NCBI GenBank assembly: GCA_019055375.1
Contig: JAHQIW010001979.1
Coordinates: 124,001-188,000 of the forward strand
Length of the DNA: 64,000 nucleotides
Origin: Parelaphostrongylus tenuis
Taxonomy: Eukaryota > Nematoda > Chromadorea > Rhabditida > Metastrongylidae
Direction: 5' to 3'
Position numbers and translations under genes: made by a program. Below, one piece after another: positions 1 through 10,639 of this stretch. The notes beneath the pieces are model-generated. The model ran no database searches. It saw nothing but the letters and a program-made list of their open reading frames with translations, and was not told the DNA's origin. Every line of letters begins with the position of its first letter. Position 1 is the stretch's first letter.

Positions 1-300
1 GTCTCTGTTCTATGCGTGCTTAGTGATACCTTGATTTACTTTTGATGTTATCAACTAGGTATTTTCTTATAAAGACACAAGTGGTCTACCTGTTTCTCCC
101 GTGTATTTTTCTCCATACGCTTCGAAAGAGATTAGGTAAACGGTACATGTACTTTTGCAATCGCCGTACTTACTGTTAGAGCATATGCAGTCTTGCGTAC
201 CACATGGACTGTTATATAGGCGGCTGCAAACTTGCTGGCGTTTCAGAGTATTCAGTGGTTTTCAATCATTTTTATCGATTCTCTAAGTTTACCTTCAACA
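1..300 (-). mobile_element. Penelope-like element endonuclease remnant
   Basis: Read on the minus strand, bases 40-140 encode a degraded GIY-YIG block of the form TVYLIS...YGEKYTGETGRPL, the signature of the endonuclease domain of Penelope-like retroelements. It is closely similar to the better-preserved copies at 14220-14468 and 36240-36420. The second Gly/Tyr motif is altered (YTG in place of YIG). The element is cut by the window edge and no reverse transcriptase is visible. In intact elements the domain nicks target DNA; this copy is a relic. Confidence 0.6.
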
Positions 301-2507
301 CACTGTTTTATAATTATACTTATCGCATCTGAAAATTCTGATCTTTCTATCAATCTGTGTTCTTCTCTTTCTCAATAAGTGCTAGTTTGGAGCGGGGTAA
401 CGTAGTGGCTAAAGATGTGGTGTATGGGAAAGTAAAGTGATAAACCAGGCGCTTGTTCAGTCCTTCTCTCCCAATGCTCTCCTGCAACCTGCTAACGCTC
501 TAAGGAACCTCGGCTATCTCAAGGATTGCAAAAAAAGTCGTTTCGACCAGCAACGTACGACATTCATTGAAAGAGACGGAATCCTCAAACAGCAGCCGGA
601 GCAACGCGTGAACTCTGGAAAGCCTTTGTGGAGAATGAATGCGAGAAAACAAATCGAATGCAAGGATTAGGATTCGCATAAAAAGATGTAATGACGGTCA
701 CTGTAGGAAAATTGATTTTTCTATCAGTTATTTCTGTTTTTATTTTTGAATGGCTTCGAAACGTGACTTCGCCTTAGGATAAGATGTACAATTATCTTTG
801 ATCTCCAGCTTTTCCTTGAGCCGTTCCCTGTGTTCACAGTCTTTTGATAGGTTTATAATAAACTTGAAGTAACTAATTGGCTTTGACTGCTATCTATTGC
901 TACCGCCTAGTAAAACGCAATATTGTTAAAGTTGCAATAAAGTTGTCATGCTCGCATCTTCCTGGTTTCATCAGGAGCCTGACGAATTTAACCTTCCATC
1001 ATCGCTGAATCGATGATTATTTGACAGAAATTTCTCATCGAATGAAGAAACATTCATTTTTAGCAGTAGATGAGACAACAATTTGAGAAACTAAATACAA
1101 TCTGACAAATTTAACCCAGCACAAAATCATAAATATGAACTGACGTAAAATTTTTGCTCATACCTTCTGATGATTTTGTTGATTTCTAGACAGGAACTAA
1201 ATTCACCAATTTTGTGGTTAAAAGTACTTGAATGTTCTACTGGTTTCAGAATGTCTCACGCATGTGCTTATTACTGAGCTGAGTGTCCACGATATTTCGT
1301 AATCATAATGTTCACTATGCGCAACGGATATCTTGTTCCATTACCACTGGCTTGTCGTCACGCCCACATTCCGCAGTAGCGCTTCGTCTTGTTCAAAGGT
1401 TTGTCGCTCTCGATACTTCCCAAAAAACCGTAACATCACGCCGGCAGTTAGCCGTTGTTGTTTTGATTACTGCTGCTTGGTCAGTTTGACTGTGTGAATA
1501 ATCAAATCAACACGGGTGGCTTTATCACAACGTTTCAACGTTCCGTTGAAATATTGATTATGGGGAGAAGAACTTGGAGTAGACTTTCCTACTGGATTCT
1601 TCTCGCACATTATCTCAATCCATGACTTTGTTATCTTTCTAGAAATATCACAAATTCTCATTTAAGTTTGTCCGGTGCTTTTCTGCTATCGAAAGGATTC
1701 TTTGAAGCCCACTTTTTGTTATACAGAGTCTTCCCACTGGACTCATAGTAATCATTCGTAAGGTTAAATACCGATGGTTTCAAAAATGTGCTTGTTTTTT
1801 GAGAAGGCCTTCTTACAGCGCCTTAGCAGCAAAAATAAACTTCTCTTTCACACGCGTCGCGCATCATAGAGCTCTGTGCTGCGAAGAATACGCGTGTGTG
1901 GAACGTAATTTTATTTTCTGTGCTACGGCGCACTGAAAAGGTTTTCTAGAAAAGAAACGCAGTTTGAATTGTCGAGATACTCTATCGGTTGATTACTAAG
2001 AGTCTACGAGAAGAACCCTGTAGTGCGAAAATACATGCGATGATGCGCGCCGTGTGTGAAACGCAATCTTATTTCAGTGCTACGGCACTGTAAGAGGGCC
2101 TGAACAAAAAATAAGCACAGTTTTGAAATCTCTGAGATTTGAGTCATTGAATGACCACTGAAATTTTAACGAAATTGTCCAGGAAAAAGACTTCAAAGAA
2201 TCTTCTTCTGTGGCAACAGAAAGTTGCTGTTTCTCTTCATGTGAGAAGTCTTGCGCCGGAAATTTGTTTTCTGTAAACAAATTCCATTAGTATGTAGGTG
2301 TTTCACCTTTTAGAGGCAATAATTAGGTATTGTTTGCTTAGATGTTGAACCCTTAGGAATGTGTCGAAAACTGAAAAAATTCAATATAAAACTTGTTGTT
2401 TGAGCAAACAGTTATATTGAATATGACCCACGGAGGATTGATGCGCTCCTATATGCCTAGATTGTCGACTTTCCGAGTACATAGGTCTTTGCATATGAGT
2501 TTATCTA
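301..2507. other. intergenic sequence with a dispersed unclassified repeat, no gene
   Basis: Short open frames here lack splice context or recognisable domains. From about 1780 to 2330 there are copies of a dispersed repeat recognised by a GTGTGAAACG(T/C)AAT block, a 'GCTACGGC..CTG' block and an 'ATCG(A/G)(T/A)TGATTACTAA' block. The same repeat recurs near 4490, 5030, 5200, 7020, 31000, 31560, 32560, 32700 and 46750. Confidence 0.5.
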
Positions 2508-3085
2508 TTAGGTCTTCTTGTAGTTTTGACACCAGAACAATAAACACCAAATTTATCAACCAGGAGTGAATGGCTTAAAACATTATTCAAATGTGCTCCA
2601 TCAGTGATAGAACAAAGTTTCTAACACAAATCTCATATGTAGAACCTAGAAATTTCTACGAAACGGAGAAAAAATTTTTGGTATAAACAACGAAGACACA
2701 CGCAGTTGTTTGAGCTTAGTGTGAAACTCACCGCTCCTTCAGCGCATTAAAGAAGCCTTTTTGAAAACCAACTAAGGTATTGTAATCGCCGAGATTCAGT
2801 CTACCAAATATAATCGTTAACAGTCTGAAGAAAAGGCGAAGAGCCCTCGTCCTTGAAGGATTGAAACGTGTGTCTTTTTGACGGAATGCTATTGAGTTAT
2901 CAAAGATCTGAAGGAGAACCGTTACCTGTTTGGTGCTGCTGAAGGTAAAATAGCCATCGTAGTTACACGCGAATTTTTCACTTCCAAAACAAATACTTCA
3001 AATAGTATTGTCAGACAATTTTCATCACTTATGGAGTAAACTTGGTGTTTATTGTTCTAGTGCCAAAACTTATGAGAAGACCTAA
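2508..3085. mobile_element. mariner-type MITE (about 0.58 kb)
   Basis: The two ends form imperfect terminal inverted repeats of about 45 bp (2508-2553 and 3040-3085), starting TTAGGTCTTCT and including AACAATAAACACCAA, and sit at TA dinucleotides as expected for Tc1/mariner insertions. The interior has no long open frame, so it is non-autonomous. A related terminus lies at 35055-35115 beside a mariner transposase remnant, which supports the family assignment. Confidence 0.65.
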
Positions 3086-5500
3086 TAGTTCATTCATAGA
3101 TTTTAGTCTTTTTTGAATTTCATATTAATTGCGGTCTTTGCTATATCAATATCGTGAGTATCGTCCATTTCTATCTCACCAGTATTTCTCGTCGTTCGTC
3201 TCTGTAAAACTTAATCTTGGTGGTAGATTGAATTTCATCGTGTTTTTGATTTTTTTTTGCCGTATTAGATTAAATAATTAAGAATGAAGGTGGAGGTGTC
3301 TACGTGTTCAAATCGGAATTTTCCTCTGCTTTCTTTTGATAAAACAACTTATAGGCACTCAAAATTGGATACGTATAGTGTTTTGAGCAAACTTAATTCG
3401 AGAATGCTGAATGATATGTAAAACGTGAAACCTCAGCGGTAGTTGAACTCGTGTACACACATATCGAGGGCGCGTGCTACTAGTACACTACCTTTGCTCT
3501 GCTCTCATCCTCTTTCTACAACATAAAGCATTGGATTGAGTTTGAAACTACAATTTAATTACTTGTGACTTCATGATTATGAAAACTGTCACTCATGAAA
3601 TATTAGTCATGGAGCTCCATGCGAGACTTTCTTTTCTTTTAGTTTTGCCCTCTTAAGATTATCACCATAGTGTTTTATAAGCGTCAGCAGATTATGTTTC
3701 TTTCTTTTTGTCCTAATCAAAAGATTTGAACTATTTGTGCAGAATATTATATTCTAGTTGTATTTTTATTTACTAACACTATCCTTTACTTTACCCTCTC
3801 ACTTTATCACTTTATTTCATCACTATCACATTTTTTATACATACACCCACACGGTTTCTTTCTTCCAGTGATTTTATTCGTCCTTATCGGCGTTCAATAT
3901 TTCCAATTCGATACAGATCACAAAAGTAAGTCTCGCTCAATTCGGTGACCGAAAGAATCTCGCTGACAAAGTTGAAAACTTTTTTTTTCAAAATGCTTTC
4001 CGGAACTTCCGCCTTTCATTATTTTTCCATTAGGTTTCAGTGTGTTATGGATTATCTTGTCAACCGCTTTTCACTTTTTTCCACTGCGATTCAGTGCGTT
4101 TCTTGTGTTGTGTTCTTGTCAACTAATCTTGACGTTGATGAGTACTTTCACTTAAAAAGCGGCTTCTTTTCTATTATTTGGGATGGATTTTTAAAGGAAA
4201 ATTTTTCGCTAGACGAAGACTTTCCATCAAACTTTAAGCAGTCATTTGAAAGTTAAATCCCGGTGCACTCCCAAATGCACTTGCTTTCCAAAAAAGCCTC
4301 TTAACAGCCATGTGTCATTCAAAATAAAATTGTTCCTCACGCGCCGCATACTTTTATTATTATCGTGTTTATATTTCACTGGACAAAATTTTTCTGAAAC
4401 CTACTATCAATCATAAAATATCATATTTCAGGGAATTCAGATATAGTAGTTTTATAGTAAAGTTTCTTACATTGTTGTAGTGAAAAAATTAATGTTTGTT
4501 TCACACGCGTCGCGCATTATCGTGCGGATTTTCGTCATATATTTGAAAATTTTTTCTTAACTTTGCGAATATTACTACTTTCTTCGTACTGGAATTGTAG
4601 AAAAAACTTTGTTGTATCGTTTTATGATTAGGCCTTTCATTTTAATTATGATAATGTCGTGTGAAATTGCGTTTGAGCCTAAGCCCAGAAAGTGCATGAA
4701 CTTGTAAAGGAAATCTTCGGGTTTCACAGTCATATTTCATCTAGATTTTTTTATCGAAGTGCACAAAATCTTTCATTCAATAACAATCGCACTCCAAATG
4801 AAAATCGCGCCAGCACGATCTTTTGATCGCGCTATTGATCCGCATCTACCGCACACTCAAGCCGACAAGCAATGCATGACATGCTTGAAGCTCATTCTTA
4901 TCTTTCCTCGTACAGTGCGATAGAACATTCTTTTGAGAAAACAAACGCACTTTCGAAACTGGCAAAACCTATTCTGTTGAATGATCCCTAATAGTTTGTC
5001 AAAAAAGCTCTGTCCAATGAATAGTAGGCGTGTGTGAAATGCAATTCCATTTTCTCGGCCACAGTGCTGTAAGGGTAGGTTTTGTGAAAACAAGTAAGCT
5101 ATCGTAGTTGCCGAAATTTGCGCCATCCAGTTATTATTGATTGCTTTGAAAAAGACCTCTATCCAGCGAAATATAAACGTGATTTCACAAGTTACGTGTG
5201 AAACGTAATTTTATCTCTATTAGGTGTACAGAAAGGGCTCGGTCGTTCTTTCCTATTATAATGGTAAGGAAAAAGATAAGCAAATTCTTTTTTTAAGCAC
5301 ATGTCCCCGGACAGGATGAAACGCGGGTTCGATTCTCTCCTGATTCCATGCTTTCGCACACCATTCAGTTCTCTTAGGTGTATTGGCAACATCGCGCCGT
5401 TGCGAAAAAATGCAGTCAAAACATTAGAAATTTCGACTATTTTTTTCGTTTGAAAGTGCTTTAAAATGTAATTTATTTACATGTTTTCTTGGATATAAAA
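3086..5500. other. intergenic, no supported gene
   Basis: Mostly AT-rich sequence with T-runs and copies of the dispersed unclassified repeat at about 4490-5240. A 57-base exon-like stretch at 3869-3925 has a good acceptor (TTCTTCCAG) and a GTAAGT donor but no partner exons were found. The 103-codon open frame at 3945-4256 is rich in Phe and Ser and looks like chance. Confidence 0.4.
5270..5395 (+). mobile_element. tRNA-related SINE-like repeat
   Basis: A box-B-like motif (GGGTTCGATTC) near 5330 is followed by the tail CATTCAGTTCTCTTAGGTGTATTGG. That tail recurs after tRNA-like heads near 32110 and 32395, so this is a dispersed family. The cloverleaf is not complete, so it is not called a functional tRNA. 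Confidence 0.45.
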
Positions 5501-6130
5501 AATCTTACATGATGGTTTTCATTAGACCTTGTAGGTGACAACTTTTGTACCCGAAAAAACTTCGCGGAAATTTTACTTTGCTGATTTATGGACCAAAATT
5601 TAATGGAATTGCTTTGTTTTGCTCTTCAATTCAATTGCTCAATTGTGCTTTTCTTGCAGCATTTTAATCTACTTGCTGTAAGATGGAGCTTTTATCTACA
5701 CTTACTCTAAGATGGAGCTGTCGTGGGAACGAATTCGCTTGCTCTCATGCAAGAATGGGGCGTAAGGGGAATACGCTAATGAAGCTTGCGCACAAGATTA
5801 ATGGAGCCTAGAGCGTGCTCCATATCAAACCAAGTAGAGGCAAGTTTATACCAAAATTTTCTTAAAAAATTGCTCAGTTGAACGATCTCGAGGTCAGGCA
5901 GTTTATTTGAAAAAATTATCAAATAACCAAAACGGCCCAAACTTTGCAATTTCGCTGCATGAGAACGCTTCACTTCACGCTGCAAAACCGATCGAAAACG
6001 TCGTAAAAGAGCTGAGGTAGAAGATTTAGAAGACTTTACCTTATCCGCCTAACTCTGCTGACATTGCACCGTGAGATTGCCACGTGAAATTACCAAATTC
6101 AAATTACAAATCAACGAATAAAAATGGCGT
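5500..6130 (+). mobile_element. internally deleted mariner transposon relic
   Basis: The plus strand begins a transposase-like reading at ATGGAGCTG (5712) and later keeps pieces resembling the mariner C-terminal region: a KPIENVVKELR-like helix, then a YPPNSADIAP-like block corresponding to the family PHPPYSPDLAPSDYH motif. The central catalytic region is missing and stops and frameshifts interrupt it. It is colinear with 39290-39880, so both derive from one deleted parent element. Confidence 0.55.
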
Positions 6131-6303
6131 TTTTCATGTACAAAAGTCATCATCTTCAAAATCATGTGAAAATTATCATATAGAATATTTTTACGTGAAA
6201 AATATATAGCGTTTTCAACGAACTCTCGAACAAAAGAAATAATTTACGTGCTTTTATGTTCACTATATTATAGCAGGAAAAAAAAGGTGAAGTCATTTGC
6301 CTG

Positions 6304-6765
6304 ATGGTTGTTTTTAAAGCCATGAATGTGGTCTGTTATAAACAAACTCATACAGCTCCAAAATACGTCTTTAGCCAGTCCTGTTGGGGGATACCCAACC
6401 GGCTACATAGAGAAGGCGCAGTCGTACTATTTATACGTGCCGTCAGTTGGAAATACCACAGAATGGGAAGTGTTGTGCACTTGATTGTTATTGGCTGGTA
6501 TCGTCAAATATGTCATACCTTTCATTTAGGATGTTTTTTAAGACCACGCTTATCAGGCATAATGAAATTTGGGCGGAGAGGATTGGTTAAAGACGAATAG
6601 TACTGCTCAACTGACGAGGCTGCCAACGCCGAAATACGTGTACTGGGCTGTTTTAAGTATGCCTATAACTGACCACATAACACATGCAAAACACATGCAT
6701 GGCTCAAAAAATAAATATATGACATAGTTGAAATTTGAGCGTGATATAAAGAAAAGTTTGGAACG
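6304..6765. mobile_element. hammerhead-ribozyme element, rearranged inverted copy
   Basis: Contains the family-A landmarks: 'GTGGTCTGTTAT' near 6330, 'AGTGTTGTGCACTTGATTG' near 6468, 'CATACCTTTCATTT' near 6515, and in opposite orientation a hammerhead core at 6605-6648 followed by 'CATGCATGGCTCAAAA'. One half has lost its ribozyme. The two halves point toward each other, as in the copies at 22090-22545 and 42120-42490. Confidence 0.6.
6605..6648 (+). ncRNA. type I hammerhead ribozyme, family A
   Basis: Core CUGACGA at 6611-6617 and GAAA at 6631-6634 are intact. Stem II is GGC/GCC. The stem III strand is short and close to self-complementary, with a predicted cleavage site after GUA at 6640-6642. 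Stem I (6605-6610 with 6643-6648) pairs at five of six positions. It is probably weak but recognisable. Confidence 0.6.
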
Positions 6766-7199
6766 AAAGGTGGGGTCATTAATGTGCGCCTAATATTGCT
6801 ACAGCGTTTTTAGGAACACTTTGAGAAGCACATGATAGTTTAAAAAAAAATCATTGTTCGGCGAAAAAAGTTCCTTCACAAAAACCCCATCCGATAACGG
6901 AATTGTACCCAAATCTTCTCTTCTTGCTATAAGAAAGGATAAAAAAGCCTGATCTAAATAAACAGTCTTGTCCTGCGGAAAATACGAGCGATAACGCGGG
7001 GAAAAAGCGAAAAGCGTACAACGCGTGTGAAACACGTTTTTATTTTTAGTCTACAGCAGTGTAAAAAGGTCTTTAAAAGAGTGCATATAGCAGTAGCCCG
7101 ATATTTGAGCTTTCGAAATGAGCGTTTACTGAAAGTTAATAGAAAGTTTTTGTCTAGCAATAATCCTCCTTCAAAAATCTATGCCAAATAACAGAAAAG

Positions 7200-8490
7200 A
7201 GTTGAAGAAACTTTCATTACAAGTTTATCTTTTTTTTCTCAAAAGTTTTGTAATTTTCTGTGTGAAGATTCTCGGTCAGTCTACTACGAAGTGATGTAGG
7301 GCATTACGATTCTGACCTACAAGGACTTCTTAACCCTTCTACACACTTCTTAAATTGACGGGATATTGGATCGGAGAATCGGAGCACCGAAATCATTCTA
7401 TATTTCCCGTGGGACCCAAGAAAGATGGGGGTCTATAGGGTTTTTTTGAGATGGTGGTTTTATGCTCAGATCCTCGAGAGAAAAGAATGGAAAAAATTAC
7501 AGGGGAGAATAAGGCAGCTTTCAAAGGGCGAAATTTTGAGGATGGCTTGATCTAAGTAGGCCAAAATTGGTACGCATGCTCGTGAAAGCATTAAAATCAG
7601 ACTGAACGCGACTCTTGTCTACTGAAGTGCTAATGGATGCAGCGTATAGTCTAAGAGCTAGTTTTTGGTGTGCGGAACTGCCTCATCCTATACGAATATA
7701 GGTTGTTTCATTCATGTATGAATCCCGGAAGTGATGTACTGTGTCATTATAGTCTATATGTGCTTTCTAATGGACCCGGCTGCGATCTATAGCGAAGTTT
7801 TATCATGTAGTTTTTCGGGTTGAAGATCAGTTCTGCAATTTCACCTGGAATTCCAGATAAGAACAGGCCAACCACGCTTTTGAGGTGAATGATTGCTTAT
7901 GTAGGTCTACTCCACGGGTGATGCACTTTATTCACCCTCCTCGGCAAATTCGATACCAGTTTCTGCTACAATTAATGGACGGAAATTTTGTTTGAGTCTT
8001 CTGACTTCTCTCTTCCTTTTATCATGTTTCAAAGACTACATAATGTGAGATGCTTTAGTTAACGAACTTAACGAACTTTCAAACGTCTTTTCTGGTTATT
8101 TCGTAACGTTCAATTCCTCGAATGGTAAGGTGTCTTCAGATGGTTCCAGAACAGCTCAGAAGACATGGAAATTGAGTAATTCCGTAGAAACTACATATAC
8201 CGTTATCATATCAGTTCCACTAGACGCGGCGTACCGTTAAAGGAACACCACATTACTGGTCCGAAATGGATTGAACCAGTCAGTGTTCCTCACTAACCTG
8301 ATTATATCGTTTTCGAAACGACATTATGCTCTTATCAAACTCGAAATGACACTTGAATTAAGACGTTAATCACTCCATAGGAGGCGTTCACTACTGACAT
8401 CATTTGCTAGAAGTATTGAAGAATAAGGACATATGGAACTATTTTTATTCAATCCGCTTTAGCAGTAGAAAGATTTCATAGGTACAACCA
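7200..8490. other. intergenic, nothing recognised
   Basis: No long open frame, splice chain, RNA gene or strong repeat could be supported by eye in this stretch. Confidence 0.4.
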
Positions 8491-8499
8491 GTAATGTAG

Positions 8500-8725
8500 A
8501 GTGGTGTGCTAAATTTCCGTGTCAGGAGGTACTGGATCCCACACCTCGCTCTATCCGAGAGCGCGTGCTTTACTCCGTTAAACTACTGACGCCCATTTTA
8601 CACACCACTCTTTCTACGATACAGCGCATCTATCACAGCACGCGCTCCCTGATAGAATGAGGTACGCGTTCTAGTCCCGCCTGACACGAAAATTTTACAA
8701 ATCGCTCTACATTAGTGAATAAGGA
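8500..8725. mobile_element. tRNA-related inverted SINE-like repeat
   Basis: Two diverged copies of a tRNA-like unit face each other. The left reads 'GTGTCAGGAGG..' and the right 'GTCCCGCCTGACACG', each flanked by 'CACACCACTCT' or 'ATCGCTCTACATTA'. The same tail (CTCTACATTA) marks repeats at 20400, 27400 and 53120. It is non-coding. Confidence 0.45.
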
Positions 8726-9378
8726 CATGGCGAAAAAATTGTGTACTTTAGCAAAAAAATGTCTACATTGCTGATTTGATGACTTGACGACATCAGTGAG
8801 ATTGGAGAGGTCAAACGAAACAGTGAATAAACGATTGAGTATTGTTTTGGTCTTTCATTTCACTGTGAACAACACTGAAGACCGACAGCTAATAATAATA
8901 CTGAGGTAACTAGCTGACTCATCTTCAAATATCATTCAGATTTTGGCACCTCTCGCTTCGTTGTCTTCTAGCCGTCCAAAGGGAAGTGAATGCATTGGTT
9001 TATTGGCACAGCTTCAGTTCCAGCTTGGGAGTCTGAAGTTTACTGCCACTTTTGATGCAGCTATCTTAAAAACCTTACAAAAGCAGCAAACCGCCCCATG
9101 TCTTAATGTTTTCTGTCGCGGCCGTTACGACTGTGTTGGAATCGGCTCTGAAGTTGATCTTGTTCATTTGTGGCCATTAGTTCTAATTCATTATATGACT
9201 GACCGATCAGTCTTTCGATATTTCCATTTTGAGGCGTTTTTAAGTAGGGTTCAATGACGAGAGCGATAATTTGGTCAGTGTTAACGCCGACAGCTCAAAG
9301 TTCGTCTCCCGAGGAACTTTGACAAGGCTGAAATACTTCCTACGTCGGATATTCAAAGTCTATACTTTGCTTCATATA

Positions 9379-10153
9379 CTAGGTTGAGGAAAAAGTTGCT
9401 CAATACCCGCGAATAATTCAAATATCATGTTCGTTTCTCACAGTATCGGTTAATGTAAATTCATAGGAATACCTCAGAAATATTTACAGAAGATATTCCT
9501 ACGACAACGCTAGTTATGGCGATGAAGGAAGAGTACCCGGCATTGATTCGTCGAAAGCGCGCGCTGTTTCAACTAAACAATGCCAAACCTTAGACCGACG
9601 AAAAAGTCTTGTAAATTGGAGGGAGTCGAGGTTTTGCCGCACCCAACCTACAGTCCAGGTGCTGCGCCGTCCGATTATGGTCCGATTTCCATTCGGTGAG
9701 ACATTTCCTACATGAACGCCGATTCTATACATTTGATCAAATTGGGGAGGCATGTCAAGAGTTTTTTGATTCTAAGCTTAAGGAATAGTATTACGAGCGG
9801 ATGTGGAAGTTTGCAGATCCGTGATTTTTTTTACTACAGCAAACACGAGTTTTTCGATACAAGTTCATTTTGTACAAAGTGATAAAATAGAGATCGCATG
9901 CGTGGCTAACGTTTCGGCACTCTTGCCTTCCTCAGAGCCCGACCGTTTTGTTGTTTTAATATCCTCTAAATATGCAGACCAGCCACACTGAGTCTTACAT
10001 GGACCAGGTGTTTGGAGTTTGCAGATCGTTGACAGAAGATCGTGGACATCTATGGTCTCTATTCTGAAAAATGAATTATTGTTGCTCTTAATTGAATTTA
10101 TGTATAAACTTTGAATTTTTAGCCGGTGTTAAGGAACTTTTTCCTCAACTTAA
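9379..10153 (+). mobile_element. mariner transposon relic with inverted termini
   Basis: The left end (AGGTTGAGGAAAAAGTT, 9381-9397) and right end (AACTTTTTCCTCAACTTAA, about 10134-10152) are inverted repeats beside TA. Between about 9515 and 9810 the plus strand, read across frameshifts, resembles the mariner transposase C-terminal half: a KEEYPALIRRK-like stretch, a degraded HDNARPH-like site (LNNAKP), a VLPHPTYSP-like block and FLHERRFYTFDQIGEACQ. The N-terminal half is missing, so it is inactive. Confidence 0.65.
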
Positions 10154-10279
10154 TATATTACCTTCGATTATTTATTTCGCTCGCCAAATAGTAGGATTGA
10201 GTTCTGGAAAAGTTTTAAATGTTTCGTTTTTATGCGCAAATTAACAAAGAAAATAACAACACTATTCCTCAAAGTATAG

Positions 10280-10530
10280 ATCGTCACTATGAGGTCATGC
10301 CGATCCTCGCCGGGCTTCTTATGGATAAAGTCAGACTGGTACAACTTGTTGACAACAGTCCGCCGCCAAACACCAAGCTCTTCATCCAAATCACGAGTGC
10401 TCGATAAATGCTCAGCATCCGAAGCGGCTTGCAAGCCACTTTCATCCAAAACAAATGGCCGACCGCTTCGAGATCAAAACTGCTTTTTTAAAATCGCTCA
10501 AACCAACTGCTCACAGTCGATTATGTTTCT
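10280..10530 (-). pseudogene. mariner transposase N-terminal fragment
   Basis: On the minus strand a reading of the type DESGLQAASDAEHLSSTRDLDEELGV...IHKKPGE matches the mariner transposase paired-like DNA-binding region, where a 'STRELAEELGVS...V...HKKPR' pattern is usual. It is truncated on both sides and lies just right of the opposite-strand mariner at 9379-10153, so it is a second, independent insertion. Confidence 0.6.
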
Positions 10531-10639
10531 GTATCGGCACCTTCACCCTCATTGATAGAATCGAAGGCTCTAAGAATCATTAAATGTTTTCTTCAACAAT
10601 GGCAGACCAAGCAGAAGTAAATACACTGTTCAATAGACA

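Noticed and set aside
8943..9257. 104-codon open frame as a gene
   Set aside because: No motif, no splice context and an arbitrary start. It lies just before a mariner relic.
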